Of a stretch of 64,000 bases of DNA, positions 1 to 8,889 are shown one piece after another. The position numbers and the translations under genes are program-made. The notes below the pieces were generated by a model that saw only the letters and a list, made by a program, of their open reading frames with translations, was not told where the DNA came from and searched no databases. The DNA is from JBBDMU01 sp040905685 (GTDB lineage Bacteria > Bacteroidota > Rhodothermia > Balneolales > Natronogracilivirgulaceae): positions 15,778 to 79,777 of the forward strand of contig JBBDRB010000097.1 in the NCBI GenBank assembly GCA_040905685.1. The letters run 5' to 3'. The stretch's first letter is position 1. The number at the start of each line of letters is the position of its first letter.

Positions 1-296
1 TAATTGCTGATGATCACCTTGTTTTGCCCTTTATTATATACCCTTGACACATCCCCTTCCACGACAATGACCTGGTCGTCAACTTCAATTTTGTAACGGT
101 TCTCCCCAAGCCAGATGTTCCCTTCCGAGCGCATGGTTTCGCCCGTATAGGCGTCGGTAAAGACATGGCTCATTTCAGCCTCCAAAACCTGCCCCTGCTG
201 GAATTTCTGCTTGAGCCGGTCAAACGACTCCTGTGCCAGGCCGGCTGAGGGTAAAACCCATGAAATAGTCAGGATGGTGAGAAGTATCGTTTTCAT
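1..296 (-). CDS. lolA: LolA-like outer-membrane lipoprotein carrier, N-terminal part (cut by window edge)
   Basis: Periplasmic chaperone that would carry lipoproteins from the inner to the outer membrane. The ATG at 296 opens a Sec signal peptide (MKTILLTILTISW, cleaved near GLAQ), followed by mature sequence with the beta-rich LolA pattern (SEGNIWLGENRYKIEV, then a VEGD turn). The frame runs off the left edge, so only about 98 residues are seen. Its start overlaps the ftsK stop by four bases (ATGA), implying translational coupling; an ftsK-lolA pair is also known in Escherichia coli, which supports the call. Similarity over this short stretch is recognised by eye, not by search. Confidence 0.7.
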   Translation of the reverse strand, partial: MKTILLTILTISWVLPSAGLAQESFDRLKQKFQQGQVLEAEMSHVFTDAYTGETMRSEGNIWLGENRYKIEVDDQVIVVEGDVSRVYNKGQNKVIISN

Positions 297-2764
297 GGCT
301 GCCCGGCATCCAGTTCACGGATTAATTCAGCCAGTTCATCATCGGTTTCGATCAGCACAGCCCGCGCGGTGCTTCCCTGATAGGGTCCGACAACCCCGGC
401 CGCGTACAGCTGGTCAATAAGGCGGCCGGCCCGGTTATACCCCAATTTTAGCTTGCGCTGCAACAAGGATACTGAACCCTGCTGATGTAAAACCACCACT
501 TTGGCGGCTTCTTCAAACAGGTCATCGCGCTCGCCTTTTTCCAGAGGATCCACATCCTGCCCCTCTTCGGTATCGGGAGGCGGCAAATGATAGGGATGGG
601 TGTAACCGAATTGATTACCGATGTAGGCATTTACCTTTTCAACCTCTTCGGTGGACACAAACGCGTTCTGGATGCGGATCATCTTCCCCCCGCCGGAGAA
701 AAGCATATCGCCCTTGCCGACCAGCTGGTCGGCCCCCATGGTGTCCAGAATGGTCCTGGAATCTATTCGGGAGGCTACCTGATAGGCAATCCGCGCCGGA
801 AAGTTAGCCTTGATCGTACCGGTGATTACGTTGACGGAGGGTCTTTGAGTGGCCAGGACCAGATGAATGCCCACAGCCCGGGCCAGCTGAGCAATCCGGG
901 CGATAGGCTCTTCAATCGCTTTTCCGGCCGTCATCATCAAATCGGCCAGCTCGTCAATGATCACCACCATGAACGGCAGATGACGGTGCCCCAGGTCCAG
1001 GTCCAGACCTTCATTTTTAAATTTTTCATTATAGGCCCGTATATCACGTACCATGGCCATTTTCAGCAAGTCATACCGGCTGTCCATTTCCTTGCAGATG
1101 CTGTTGAGCACTTCGAGAACCTTGGTGGTATCCGTGATAATGGGTTCTTCAGCCCCCGGCAGGGTAGCCAGAAAGTGATTTTGGATATTTCTGTATAATG
1201 CCAGTTCGATTTTTTTAGGGTCAACCAGAACGAACTTAAGGTTCTCGGGATGACATTTATACAACAGGCAGGTCAGGATCGTATTGATCCCCACGGACTT
1301 TCCTGAGCCCGTAGCGCCGGCCATCAAAAGATGAGGCAGGGTCGCAAGGTCGATCATAAAGACTTCATTTTCGATGGTACGGCCAAAGGCAATGGGCAGC
1401 GACATATTGGTCTCGACAAACCGTCTGGTTCGCAGCAGGGATTTGATGTACACCATTTGCCGTTTCCGATTGGGAACCTCTATGCCCACTTTTGATTTAC
1501 CCGGGATAGGAGCAATGATCCGCAATCCATGAGTGGCCATCGCCATTTTCAAATCGTTTGCATAGCTTTCAATTTTGCTGATCTTAACGTCGGGAGCCGG
1601 CTGGAGCTCGTACAGGGTCACCGTTGGCCCGACAATGGCCTCGATGGCCGTGATCTCGATGCCGTGCCTTCGCAGCTTATCCAGGATGATCAGTTTGTTG
1701 GATTTAATTTCCTCAAAGTCGACCTCATTGCCTTCCTCCGGGGGTGAATCAAGCAGATCAAGGGTCGGGAATTTATATTTGATAACCGGAAGGGCCTGAT
1801 CATGGTTTTTTTGTTCCAGGTCCTTATCACCGGCTTCCTCATCAGGCTTTCCGATGTAAACCGACATTTCAAGGTCATCGTCACCGCTAACGTGTTGCTT
1901 TTCTTGCAAAACGGCCCTGGGAGGCTTTCCATCGCCAAAGTTCTCCTCTTTTTTCTTTTCCTCCCTCGTCTTGCTTTCATTGCGTTCAGAGCGTTCAATA
2001 ATGGGATCCGGGGTTGTCGCCGGAGCCGTTTTAGTCCTTTCTTCGGTCCAGTCTTCTTTGTTTTTGAACCGGCTGCGGTCGTTCCTTAGATGATCGGATT
2101 CCTCCAGGTCTTTGACCTTTGCCATTTCACCGTTTTTTTTACGCTCGTCCATCATTTCCCCGAAACGCTCCTTAACCCCGTCAAGGGTATGCTGTGTCCT
2201 GCGGCCCAAGCCAAAAAGCAGGCAGATGACCGTCAGGGATCCCAGGATGACCATGGGTCCGTACTGACCGGAAACGGCACGTAAAAACTCGGCGATGGCC
2301 AAGCCCGACGATCCGCTCCAGGCTACCGTATCGGCAATGCCTTCCATCTGTATATACCCTAAAATAGCTCCGGTCAGGACCATTACGCTGATGAAATAAA
2401 CGGCGTAGGGGTGAACCGGGTTAAAAGGCTTGTGGCGAAACGTATACCAGCCATACACCAGAACGACGACAGCGATAACCATGCTGGTATATCCGAACAT
2501 CATGTAGGCAAAGAAATGCGAGATGTAGGCCCCCATCGGACCCAACCCGTTTTGAATGCGCAGGGCGGGACCACGGTCAAACTGAAAAAGGGTCTCCAGG
2601 CTGACGCTGCTGATTACCGCATAGTCCTCGCTTTCATGGGTAATGATGCTAATGGCCAGCAGGGTGGCGATGGCCATAATGATTACGCCCAGGATCTCTA
2701 TTTTCCGTTCCGGAGCCAGGAAATGCTTTTTTTCCGCACTTTTTTTATTGCTGTTTTTTGCCAT
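293..2764 (-). CDS. ftsK: DNA translocase FtsK/SpoIIIE
   Basis: Septum-anchored ATP-driven DNA pump that clears chromosome termini during division. About 823 residues, typical for the shorter FtsK forms. Four membrane segments lie in the first 190 residues, followed by a charged Lys/Glu-rich linker to about residue 310. The RecA-like motor has a Walker A GATGSGKS and a Walker B VVIIDELADLMM. The winged-helix gamma domain that reads KOPS-type signals is at the C terminus (from about DDLFEEAAKVVVLHQQGSVS). The gene starts two bases after the comB stop and runs into lolA, so it sits in a minus-strand gcvT-comB-ftsK-lolA unit. Confidence 0.95.
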   Translation of the reverse strand: MAKNSNKKSAEKKHFLAPERKIEILGVIIMAIATLLAISIITHESEDYAVISSVSLETLFQFDRGPALRIQNGLGPMGAYISHFFAYMMFGYTSMVIAVVVLVYGWYTFRHKPFNPVHPYAVYFISVMVLTGAILGYIQMEGIADTVAWSGSSGLAIAEFLRAVSGQYGPMVILGSLTVICLLFGLGRRTQHTLDGVKERFGEMMDERKKNGEMAKVKDLEESDHLRNDRSRFKNKEDWTEERTKTAPATTPDPIIERSERNESKTREEKKKEENFGDGKPPRAVLQEKQHVSGDDDLEMSVYIGKPDEEAGDKDLEQKNHDQALPVIKYKFPTLDLLDSPPEEGNEVDFEEIKSNKLIILDKLRRHGIEITAIEAIVGPTVTLYELQPAPDVKISKIESYANDLKMAMATHGLRIIAPIPGKSKVGIEVPNRKRQMVYIKSLLRTRRFVETNMSLPIAFGRTIENEVFMIDLATLPHLLMAGATGSGKSVGINTILTCLLYKCHPENLKFVLVDPKKIELALYRNIQNHFLATLPGAEEPIITDTTKVLEVLNSICKEMDSRYDLLKMAMVRDIRAYNEKFKNEGLDLDLGHRHLPFMVVIIDELADLMMTAGKAIEEPIARIAQLARAVGIHLVLATQRPSVNVITGTIKANFPARIAYQVASRIDSRTILDTMGADQLVGKGDMLFSGGGKMIRIQNAFVSTEEVEKVNAYIGNQFGYTHPYHLPPPDTEEGQDVDPLEKGERDDLFEEAAKVVVLHQQGSVSLLQRKLKLGYNRAGRLIDQLYAAGVVGPYQGSTARAVLIETDDELAELIRELDAGQP

Positions 2765-2766
2765 CG

Positions 2767-3483
2767 CTAAGTTATGATACCATCCTTAAAGAATGAAGCC
2801 TTATTAAATATATCGAGCCGGGTACAATATGCAACGTCTTTTGTGCTATTCAGATTTTGAAGCCTTGAAGCATGGTTTGACGTTTCAACCACTTCCGGTA
2901 TATTTTTCCCGTATTTCTCATAAAGCCCAAAAGCCACTTTAGCCCCGTCCGTTGATTTCAGGGAGAGCCTGCCGCCCGTCAGGCCATGGATAATGGCCCC
3001 TGCGCAGAGCATATCCTCCAGCGAAATCCGGTTCTTCCATCCCGCGCAGATCAGGATAATTTCCCCCCCGGCGGACTTTAACTCATTTATGACCGCCTTG
3101 AGATTGAGAAAACACCCGATGATAACCTTGCCGGCCTGCGTACATTTGGTGATGGCGCGCGTTCCGTTCGTGGTATTGAATATCAGGGTTTTCCCCCCCA
3201 CCACATCCCTGGTGTATTCATAGGGGGAATTTCCCAGATGGTAACCCTCAATTTTTTCACCGTCACGTTCTCCACACATAACGTAAGAGGTGGGGTCAAG
3301 GTTCATTGCGATCTGTCCGGCCGTATTCATATCCCCAACCGGTACAATAGACCGTGCGCCGTTGTTCAAAGCCGTCACAATGGTCGAGCATGCCCGCAGT
3401 ACGTCGATCACTACGACCGTTTTTCCCTGCACTTCCTCCTCCTGGAATGCTATGGCCGTAGCAAATACATCAAATTTATTCAT
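2767..3483 (-). CDS. comB: 2-phosphosulfolactate phosphatase family (ComB)
   Basis: The ComB family removes phosphate from 2-phosphosulfolactate to give sulfolactate; in archaea this feeds coenzyme M, in bacteria the role is usually unknown. The 238-residue length fits the family. The signature VVIDVLRACSTI with its conserved Asp and Cys is near residue 25, and the family motifs GERDG, FNTTNGTRA and ICAGW follow. Its ATG overlaps the gcvT stop by four bases and its stop lies two bases before ftsK. In this lineage sulfolactate could lead to cysteate and sulfonolipids (see findings); that link is inference. Confidence 0.85.
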   Translation of the reverse strand: MNKFDVFATAIAFQEEEVQGKTVVVIDVLRACSTIVTALNNGARSIVPVGDMNTAGQIAMNLDPTSYVMCGERDGEKIEGYHLGNSPYEYTRDVVGGKTLIFNTTNGTRAITKCTQAGKVIIGCFLNLKAVINELKSAGGEIILICAGWKNRISLEDMLCAGAIIHGLTGGRLSLKSTDGAKVAFGLYEKYGKNIPEVVETSNHASRLQNLNSTKDVAYCTRLDIFNKASFFKDGIIT

Positions 3484-4580
3484 TGCTTACTTTTTTTATA
3501 AAATGGTGGTTGCATGATTTCGGCCGTTTCGGCCTTGTTCCGTATCATAAGATTTACGGCCGTACCCTGTTCGGCATACTCTTTCGATACGTACCCCAAC
3601 CCGATGCCATACCCAAGGCATACCGACAATCCGCCGCTGCTGACTTCGCCGATGGCCTGCCCGCTGGGGGCATGTATGGCATAGCCTTTTCTGGGAAATT
3701 TATTCTTTTCCGTCATTCTGAAACCGACAAGCCTGCGCGCAGGTTTTTGGGATTTTATAGCCTCCAGTGCCTCCTTGCCGATAAATTCTTCCTTATTGAG
3801 TTTGGTAATCCATCCCAGCCCCGCTTCAAATGGATTGGTTTCAGCATGTATGTCGTTTCCATACAGAGGGTATCCCATCTCCAGCCGTAGTGTGTCCCTG
3901 GCACCGAGTCCGGCAGGTTGAATACCAAGCCCGCTTCCAGCTTCCATCAGGGCCTTCCAGATCTCATCCGGGGCCGTTTTGTTTCTGTCAAAATAAAGTT
4001 CATAGCCTTTTTCGCCGGTGTACCCCGTCGCCGAGATCATCACGTCATCAAAGCCGGCCAGGGCTGCGGTGGTAAATGTATAGAACCTGATAGCGGATAA
4101 ATCGGCATTCGTCAGCTTTCCCACCACCTCCGGCGAATTGGGTCCCTGTACGGCCAGCAGGCAGATGTCGTCCGAGGCATTGGTAATTTCCGCGTTGTAT
4201 GGGTTGTGGTTCAGCATCCATTCGTAGTCTTTTTCGATGTTGGATGCATTGATCACAAGCAGGTAATTATCCTCTCCTATCATGTAGACCAGCAGGTCAT
4301 CGACAATGCCCCCGCTTTCATAACACATGCAGGAATACTGGGCTTTACCGGGCGCCAGGCGCGAGGCATCGTTGACGGTCAGATTTTGCACGGTTTTGAG
4401 TGCATTTTTCCCCCGAATATACACTTCGCCCATATGGGAGACATCGAACAGGCCCACAGAGTTCCGGACCGCCAGATGCTCTTTTTGGATGCCGGAGTAT
4501 TGTACAGGCATATCAAAGCCGCCAAAATCAATGATTTTAGCCTTAAGCTGCTGATGAATGTCGAAAAAAACCGTTCTCAT
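3480..4580 (-). CDS. gcvT: Aminomethyltransferase, T protein of the glycine cleavage system
   Basis: Transfers the aminomethyl carbon of glycine, carried on the lipoylated H protein, to tetrahydrofolate and releases ammonia. The start MRTVFFDIH at 4580 gives 366 residues, the family norm; an upstream ATG at 4598 would add six unlikely residues. Folate-binding and active-site regions are visible: FDVSHMGEVYI near residue 45, YTGEKGYELYF near 190 and ARDTLRLEMGYPLYG near 230. No gcvH or gcvP is in the window. It heads the gcvT-comB-ftsK-lolA run, and its product uses the glycine that Kbl/Tdh (15-17 kb) would make. Confidence 0.93.
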   Translation of the reverse strand: MRTVFFDIHQQLKAKIIDFGGFDMPVQYSGIQKEHLAVRNSVGLFDVSHMGEVYIRGKNALKTVQNLTVNDASRLAPGKAQYSCMCYESGGIVDDLLVYMIGEDNYLLVINASNIEKDYEWMLNHNPYNAEITNASDDICLLAVQGPNSPEVVGKLTNADLSAIRFYTFTTAALAGFDDVMISATGYTGEKGYELYFDRNKTAPDEIWKALMEAGSGLGIQPAGLGARDTLRLEMGYPLYGNDIHAETNPFEAGLGWITKLNKEEFIGKEALEAIKSQKPARRLVGFRMTEKNKFPRKGYAIHAPSGQAIGEVSSGGLSVCLGYGIGLGYVSKEYAEQGTAVNLMIRNKAETAEIMQPPFYKKSKQ

Positions 4581-4778
4581 ATAACATATAGTTTGCAAAA
4601 AAGACAGATAACGAATGTTATCGCCCGTTGTGAGAATTATAGCGGTTTTACGATGAACTTAACTACAATCCAGGAAGAATAAGGTAAGGAATAGCACTCT
4701 TTTAATTGGGAAAAATTATCTTGTAATGGCGATTTATTTTGTTCACTACCATTTCCCGTTGGATGCAGGGCTTCCCGG

Positions 4779-4820
4779 CCGATGTATTGGCAACATCGGT
4801 ATTTTTATTTATCCTTTTGT
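4779..4820 (+). terminator. Hairpin with T-rich tail in the gcvT/epimerase intergenic region
   Basis: A perfect 7-bp stem (CCGATGT 4779-4785, ACATCGG 4793-4799) with a 7-base loop is followed on the plus strand by TATTTTTATTTAT. This has the shape of an intrinsic terminator or leader attenuator, 45 bases before the epimerase start. No plus-strand gene lies just upstream, so it may act on an upstream-initiated leader. The rest of 4581-4864 shows no convincing gene. Confidence 0.4.
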
Positions 4821-4864
4821 TATCTTATCACCAGGAAGACAAATTCAATGACCTAAAAGATTAA

Positions 4865-5797
4865 ATGAAGATATTAGTTTCAGGCGGCGGAGGTTTTATC
4901 GGCTCCCACATTGTTGATGCACTCATTGCCGAAAACCATACGGTCCATATTATTGATGACCTCAGCGGGGGATTTGTCAGGAATCTCAATCCACAGGCTG
5001 TTTTCCATAAGCAGGACATCAGAAGCGATGAGATTGCCGGGATCTGGAAAGAACACCGTTTTGAGATCCTGGTGCATTGTGCGGCTCAGATGGATGTGCG
5101 CCGCTCGGTGGCAGATCCTTGTTTTGATGCCGATATCAATGTTCTTGGATTTTTGAACCTGATGGAAGCCGGCCGCGCCAACGGCCTTAAAAAAGTAGTC
5201 TTCTCCTCGACAGGCGGGGCCATCTACGGAGAACCGGAATACGTGCCTCAGGACGAGAGTCATCCAACAAGGCCGATGTCACCGTACGGCATTACCAAAC
5301 TTACCGCTGAACACTATCTGACTTTCTACAAAGACACGCACGGCATCGGCTTTGTCACGCTGCGGTATGCCAATGTATATGGTCCAAGGCAGAATTCACA
5401 CGGTGAGGCCGGCGTGGTGGCTATTTTTACCGAACGGATGCTGGCCGATACGGCGTGTTATATTAACGGGGATGGCAGTCAAACCCGGGATTACGTTTAT
5501 GTGGGCGATGTGGTGCAGGCCAATCTGAAAGCCATTGCTTATAACGGATCCGGGGTCTTTAATGTGGGGACCGGGGTTGAAACCCGTGTATTGGATCTGT
5601 TCATGAAACTCCGGGAGATAACCGGTTCGACCCTCCCACAGAAGCATGCTGAGGGAAAACCCGGTGAACAAAAAAGAAGCGTAGTTGGAACCGGAAAGAT
5701 CGAACGGGATCTGGGATGGAAACAAATCGATAACCTGGAAACCGGACTGGTAAAAACCGTGGACTGGTTCAAAACACAGTCTGTCCGGAATGGATAA
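4865..5797 (+). CDS. NAD-dependent epimerase/dehydratase, UDP-glucose 4-epimerase-like
   Basis: Extended short-chain dehydrogenase that would act on a nucleotide sugar in the cytoplasm, probably for surface polysaccharide. The Rossmann motif GGGGFIGSH is at residues 7-15, the catalytic YGITK (YxxxK) near residue 139, and SSTGGAIYGE is the catalytic Ser/Thr strand. LRYANVYGPRQ and the C-terminal DLGWKQ region fit sugar-nucleotide epimerases of about 310 residues. Substrate cannot be read from the sequence; UDP-glucose/galactose or UDP-glucuronate are candidates. The end overlaps the scpA start by 8 bases, so the two genes are probably cotranscribed. Confidence 0.88.
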   Translation: MKILVSGGGGFIGSHIVDALIAENHTVHIIDDLSGGFVRNLNPQAVFHKQDIRSDEIAGIWKEHRFEILVHCAAQMDVRRSVADPCFDADINVLGFLNLMEAGRANGLKKVVFSSTGGAIYGEPEYVPQDESHPTRPMSPYGITKLTAEHYLTFYKDTHGIGFVTLRYANVYGPRQNSHGEAGVVAIFTERMLADTACYINGDGSQTRDYVYVGDVVQANLKAIAYNGSGVFNVGTGVETRVLDLFMKLREITGSTLPQKHAEGKPGEQKRSVVGTGKIERDLGWKQIDNLETGLVKTVDWFKTQSVRNG

Positions 5798-6524
5798 TAT
5801 GTATCGGGTACAGTTGGAGAACTTCGAAGGTCCGCTAGACCTTCTGCTGTTTTTTATAAAAAGAGATGAACTCGATATCTACGATATTCCCATATCCTAC
5901 ATCACCGAACAGTTTTTATCATACATCCATTTTATGGATGAACTGGATTTAAGCATTGCCAGTGAATTCATTCTCATGGCCAGCACCCTGATGTCCATTA
6001 AGGTACGGTTGATGCTCCCTCAGCCTGAAATGGAGGAAGACGAATTTAACGAAGACGATCCACGTTTTGAACTGGTACAGAGTCTGCTGGAGTATAAACG
6101 CTACAAGGAAATGGCCGGTGAAATGGATGTTCTCGATCATAAAATGCGTGAACGGTATTATCGCGGCTATACCGCCCCTGATCAGCTCGAGCCGGGACAT
6201 AACGGTGAGGGACTAAAAGAAATAACCCTGCTCGACCTGATCGCGGCCTTCAAGCAGGTTGTAAGCGACAAACCGGAAAAGCCTTATCATAAGGTGGGGA
6301 AATTTGAGACCAGTATTGAGACCCAAAGCGATTACATACGAGCTTGTTTGCAGAAACGCGGCCGCCTTTCGTTTGCCGCCCTGTGCCGGGATCTGCCAGG
6401 CAGATTACTGATAGTGGTCACCTTTCTGGCCATCCTGGAGATGATCAAAGAACAGCAAATTGAAGTTTTCATTGGTGAGGAGTCAACCCATTTCGAAATC
6501 GATCTGCCTGTTTATAAAGGTTAG
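5790..6524 (+). CDS. scpA: Segregation and condensation protein A
   Basis: Kleisin subunit of the bacterial SMC complex, which organises and segregates chromosomes together with Smc and ScpB. The family N terminus is clear (YRVQLENFEGPLDLLLFFI), followed by DIPISYITEQFL and the helix SEFILMASTLMSIK that contacts the Smc neck. The acidic stretch EMEEDEFNEDDPR is the linker, and the C-terminal winged helix begins near residue 190. Length 244 matches the family. No scpB is next to it. The 5' end overlaps the epimerase gene by 8 bases. Confidence 0.93.
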   Translation: MDNMYRVQLENFEGPLDLLLFFIKRDELDIYDIPISYITEQFLSYIHFMDELDLSIASEFILMASTLMSIKVRLMLPQPEMEEDEFNEDDPRFELVQSLLEYKRYKEMAGEMDVLDHKMRERYYRGYTAPDQLEPGHNGEGLKEITLLDLIAAFKQVVSDKPEKPYHKVGKFETSIETQSDYIRACLQKRGRLSFAALCRDLPGRLLIVVTFLAILEMIKEQQIEVFIGEESTHFEIDLPVYKG

Positions 6525-6595
6525 GACCATATATATTCATAGTTTTTTTATAGTATATTAACACACACCTTCTTCTCAACCAACTCCTTCTGTCC

Positions 6596-8278
6596 ATGCG
6601 AATCGTTTATTTTTCGAAGTTGATTGCCTGTATTTTGCTGCTCTCCTGCTCAACCCAAAACCAGGTAGCAACCTATGGCACGGACCTGACAGACCTGTAT
6701 CCGTTTCAGGATTTAATCACGGCCGAATCCCTGCGTAACCATCTCGAGGTAATTGCCCACGATTCCCTGCAGGGACGCGGCACCGGGGAGGCGGGCATTG
6801 ATCGTGCATCGGAATATCTGGCCGGGTATCATGAAGCAATGGAGCTCATCCCCATTGGGGATGACGAATCTTATTTCCAGCATTTTAACCTCAATTCATA
6901 CACCCTCCATAACATCACATTCCGAACGTCAACGATAAGCGGCGAAGATACGACTCTCGTTGACGAGAGCATCTTCGAACAGGGGGAAGCGGCCCCTTTT
7001 ACCCCCCTTATCGGAGGGGACCGGCCGCTCTCGGGAGACCTTATTTTTGCCGGATTCGGTGCCATCGATACCGGACGGGATATTGACCACTTTGGCCGGG
7101 AAGATATAGATGGGAACTGGGTTATCGTATTTGAGGATATACCCTATGTTGTAGATGGTGATACGCTTATTAATCCGGGGTTTGACAACCTCGCCCGATA
7201 CAACGAAGTGCTGGGCACACGGAAGGCAGCCGGACTTATCGTGATTCCGGCTATAGATGAGGCGTGGTATCTTCAGCATTCGGCCTTCAACAGCATGGAG
7301 CTTGGCAGCCCCATATCCCTTATCCTGGAATATATGCCCGAGCAGCAGCATTCCGGGGGGGCCTATCTCAGCATGAATCCGGTGTTCGCCGCTGAAATTC
7401 TAGGCCTCAGTGACGGGCTCAGCGGCCTCGATAGATTAAGAGAGGCGCTTGTGGAGGATATCACCGGTTTCCAGGCCCGTAACACCGGATCTTACCTGGA
7501 AAGCATTCCGGATGTGAAAGAGGAATCCATCGAGGCTAAAAATGTAGTTTCCTATTTCGAAGGCGGCGATCCTGAACTGAAGGATGAAGTTGTCGTTCTG
7601 ATGGCCCATTATGACCACCTTGGCACCGGCACCGCCGATGAGACCGGGGATACGGTCTATAACGGGGCCGACGATAACGGCAGCGGGACGGTGACTATGC
7701 TCAGCATAGCCCGTTCGCTGAAAGAGGCTGCCGATGCAGGCGTTCGTCCGAAAAGGAGCGTTGTATTTTTACATGTTTCGGGTGAGGAGTGGGGGCTTCT
7801 TGGCTCCCGGTACTATTCCGACCACCCCATCGTGCCTATCGAACAGACGGCTGCCAATATCAATATGGATATGATCGGCCGGCGTGACCGCTATCATATT
7901 GAACGGGAAGAGGAAGATTTTATCTACATCATCGGTGCCGAAATCATATCATCTGATCTGGACAGCCTGCTTCGGGAGGGAAACCGCAAGAGTACCGACC
8001 TTGCCCTGAACATGCGCTATAACGATCTGGACGACCCCAACCAGTTCTACCGGCGCAGCGATCACTGGAATTTCGGCAGGCTTGAAGTTCCCTTTATTTT
8101 CTTCTTCAGCGGCATCCACGAAGATTACCATGCTCAGGGAGACACCGTGGACAAGATCCTATTCGATGCCCTCGAGAGCCGGGCCCGTCTGATCTATGCC
8201 ACTACCCTGGAGATCGCCAACGCCGCCGAACGTCCTGAAGTCGACAGTGAAGAGTTCCTCCGCCGCACAAGGCCATGA
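6596..8278 (+). CDS. M28-family zinc aminopeptidase, lipoprotein
   Basis: Predicted membrane-anchored exopeptidase facing the periplasm or outside. The N terminus has a lipobox (CILLLSC at about residue 19). A protease-associated-type insert spans roughly residues 120-290. The M28 di-zinc site is complete: MAHYDHLG (His), GADDNGSG (bridging Asp), SGEEWGLLGS (catalytic Glu and Glu ligand), NMDMIG (Asp), and a late His in DYHAQGDT. At 560 residues it matches secreted Bacteroidota M28 enzymes. Peptide specificity is unknown. It stands alone and converges on the DUF2911 gene with a 13-base gap. Confidence 0.9.
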   Translation: MRIVYFSKLIACILLLSCSTQNQVATYGTDLTDLYPFQDLITAESLRNHLEVIAHDSLQGRGTGEAGIDRASEYLAGYHEAMELIPIGDDESYFQHFNLNSYTLHNITFRTSTISGEDTTLVDESIFEQGEAAPFTPLIGGDRPLSGDLIFAGFGAIDTGRDIDHFGREDIDGNWVIVFEDIPYVVDGDTLINPGFDNLARYNEVLGTRKAAGLIVIPAIDEAWYLQHSAFNSMELGSPISLILEYMPEQQHSGGAYLSMNPVFAAEILGLSDGLSGLDRLREALVEDITGFQARNTGSYLESIPDVKEESIEAKNVVSYFEGGDPELKDEVVVLMAHYDHLGTGTADETGDTVYNGADDNGSGTVTMLSIARSLKEAADAGVRPKRSVVFLHVSGEEWGLLGSRYYSDHPIVPIEQTAANINMDMIGRRDRYHIEREEEDFIYIIGAEIISSDLDSLLREGNRKSTDLALNMRYNDLDDPNQFYRRSDHWNFGRLEVPFIFFFSGIHEDYHAQGDTVDKILFDALESRARLIYATTLEIANAAERPEVDSEEFLRRTRP

Positions 8279-8291
8279 GCAAACAGCGGGG

Positions 8292-8825
8292 TCAGGGCAG
8301 GGTCTTTACGGGAACGCTGACGGCGGTCTGGTCCCACATCAGATCCAGGGATGAGCCATCATCGCTGAAACCGATGGTGAAAGCCTCACTAACCTCTTCA
8401 AGTTGCTGTACGGGTACTTCAATGCGCAGAACATCTTTTTCCTCTTCATAGCTGTATGCTCCCCATTGCCCGAGTTTAGCATTGACAATGATCGTCCATG
8501 ACGTTTCTTCCGGAATGGCAAACAGGCTGTAGGTTCCGGCGCTTAAATGCTGGTCCCCGAAAAGTATATCATTGGTAATGGTGATTTCCGTAGATTCATT
8601 TGCCCCGGCACGCCAGACTTCGCCGAAGGGTTCCAGTTCGCCGAATATGACCCGGCCCCGTTTAAAGGGTTGCCCGTAAACGACCTTCATATAGGTATCA
8701 TCAACGATCTGATGTTCGATTACAACCGGACTCATCCGATGCTCCGGGCCATCCTGGGCCTGAAGGCTAACCGTGCAGATGGTTAACAAGAAGGACCACA
8801 GTAAAATTGATTTCAGATTCTTCAT
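8292..8825 (-). CDS. DUF2911 secreted protein
   Basis: Start taken at the ATG at 8825 (MKNLKSILLWSFLLT), which begins a clean signal peptide cleaved after LQA; an upstream ATG at 8870 would add an implausible leader. The mature part is recognisably DUF2911: an early VVYGQPFKRGR, then FGEVWRAGANESTEI and LSAGTYSLFAIP, ending in a beta-rich domain. The function of DUF2911 is not known; the fold is small and beta-rich and the protein should lie in the periplasm or at the surface. 177 residues. Confidence 0.85.
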   Translation of the reverse strand: MKNLKSILLWSFLLTICTVSLQAQDGPEHRMSPVVIEHQIVDDTYMKVVYGQPFKRGRVIFGELEPFGEVWRAGANESTEITITNDILFGDQHLSAGTYSLFAIPEETSWTIIVNAKLGQWGAYSYEEEKDVLRIEVPVQQLEEVSEAFTIGFSDDGSSLDLMWDQTAVSVPVKTLP

Positions 8826-8889
8826 GGCAAGGCAGACTTTTATTTTTAAGTTTTTTATAAATTTAAACATTTTTACCTAACAACCAATA

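Noticed and set aside
4788..4800. Third copy of the GGCAACCC promoter core
   Set aside because: GGCAACAT lacks the CCC and has no GTAT 16 bases on; it is part of the hairpin.
4683..4862. Short plus-strand frames before the epimerase gene
   Set aside because: No signal peptide, domain or good start; one passes straight through the hairpin at 4779-4799.
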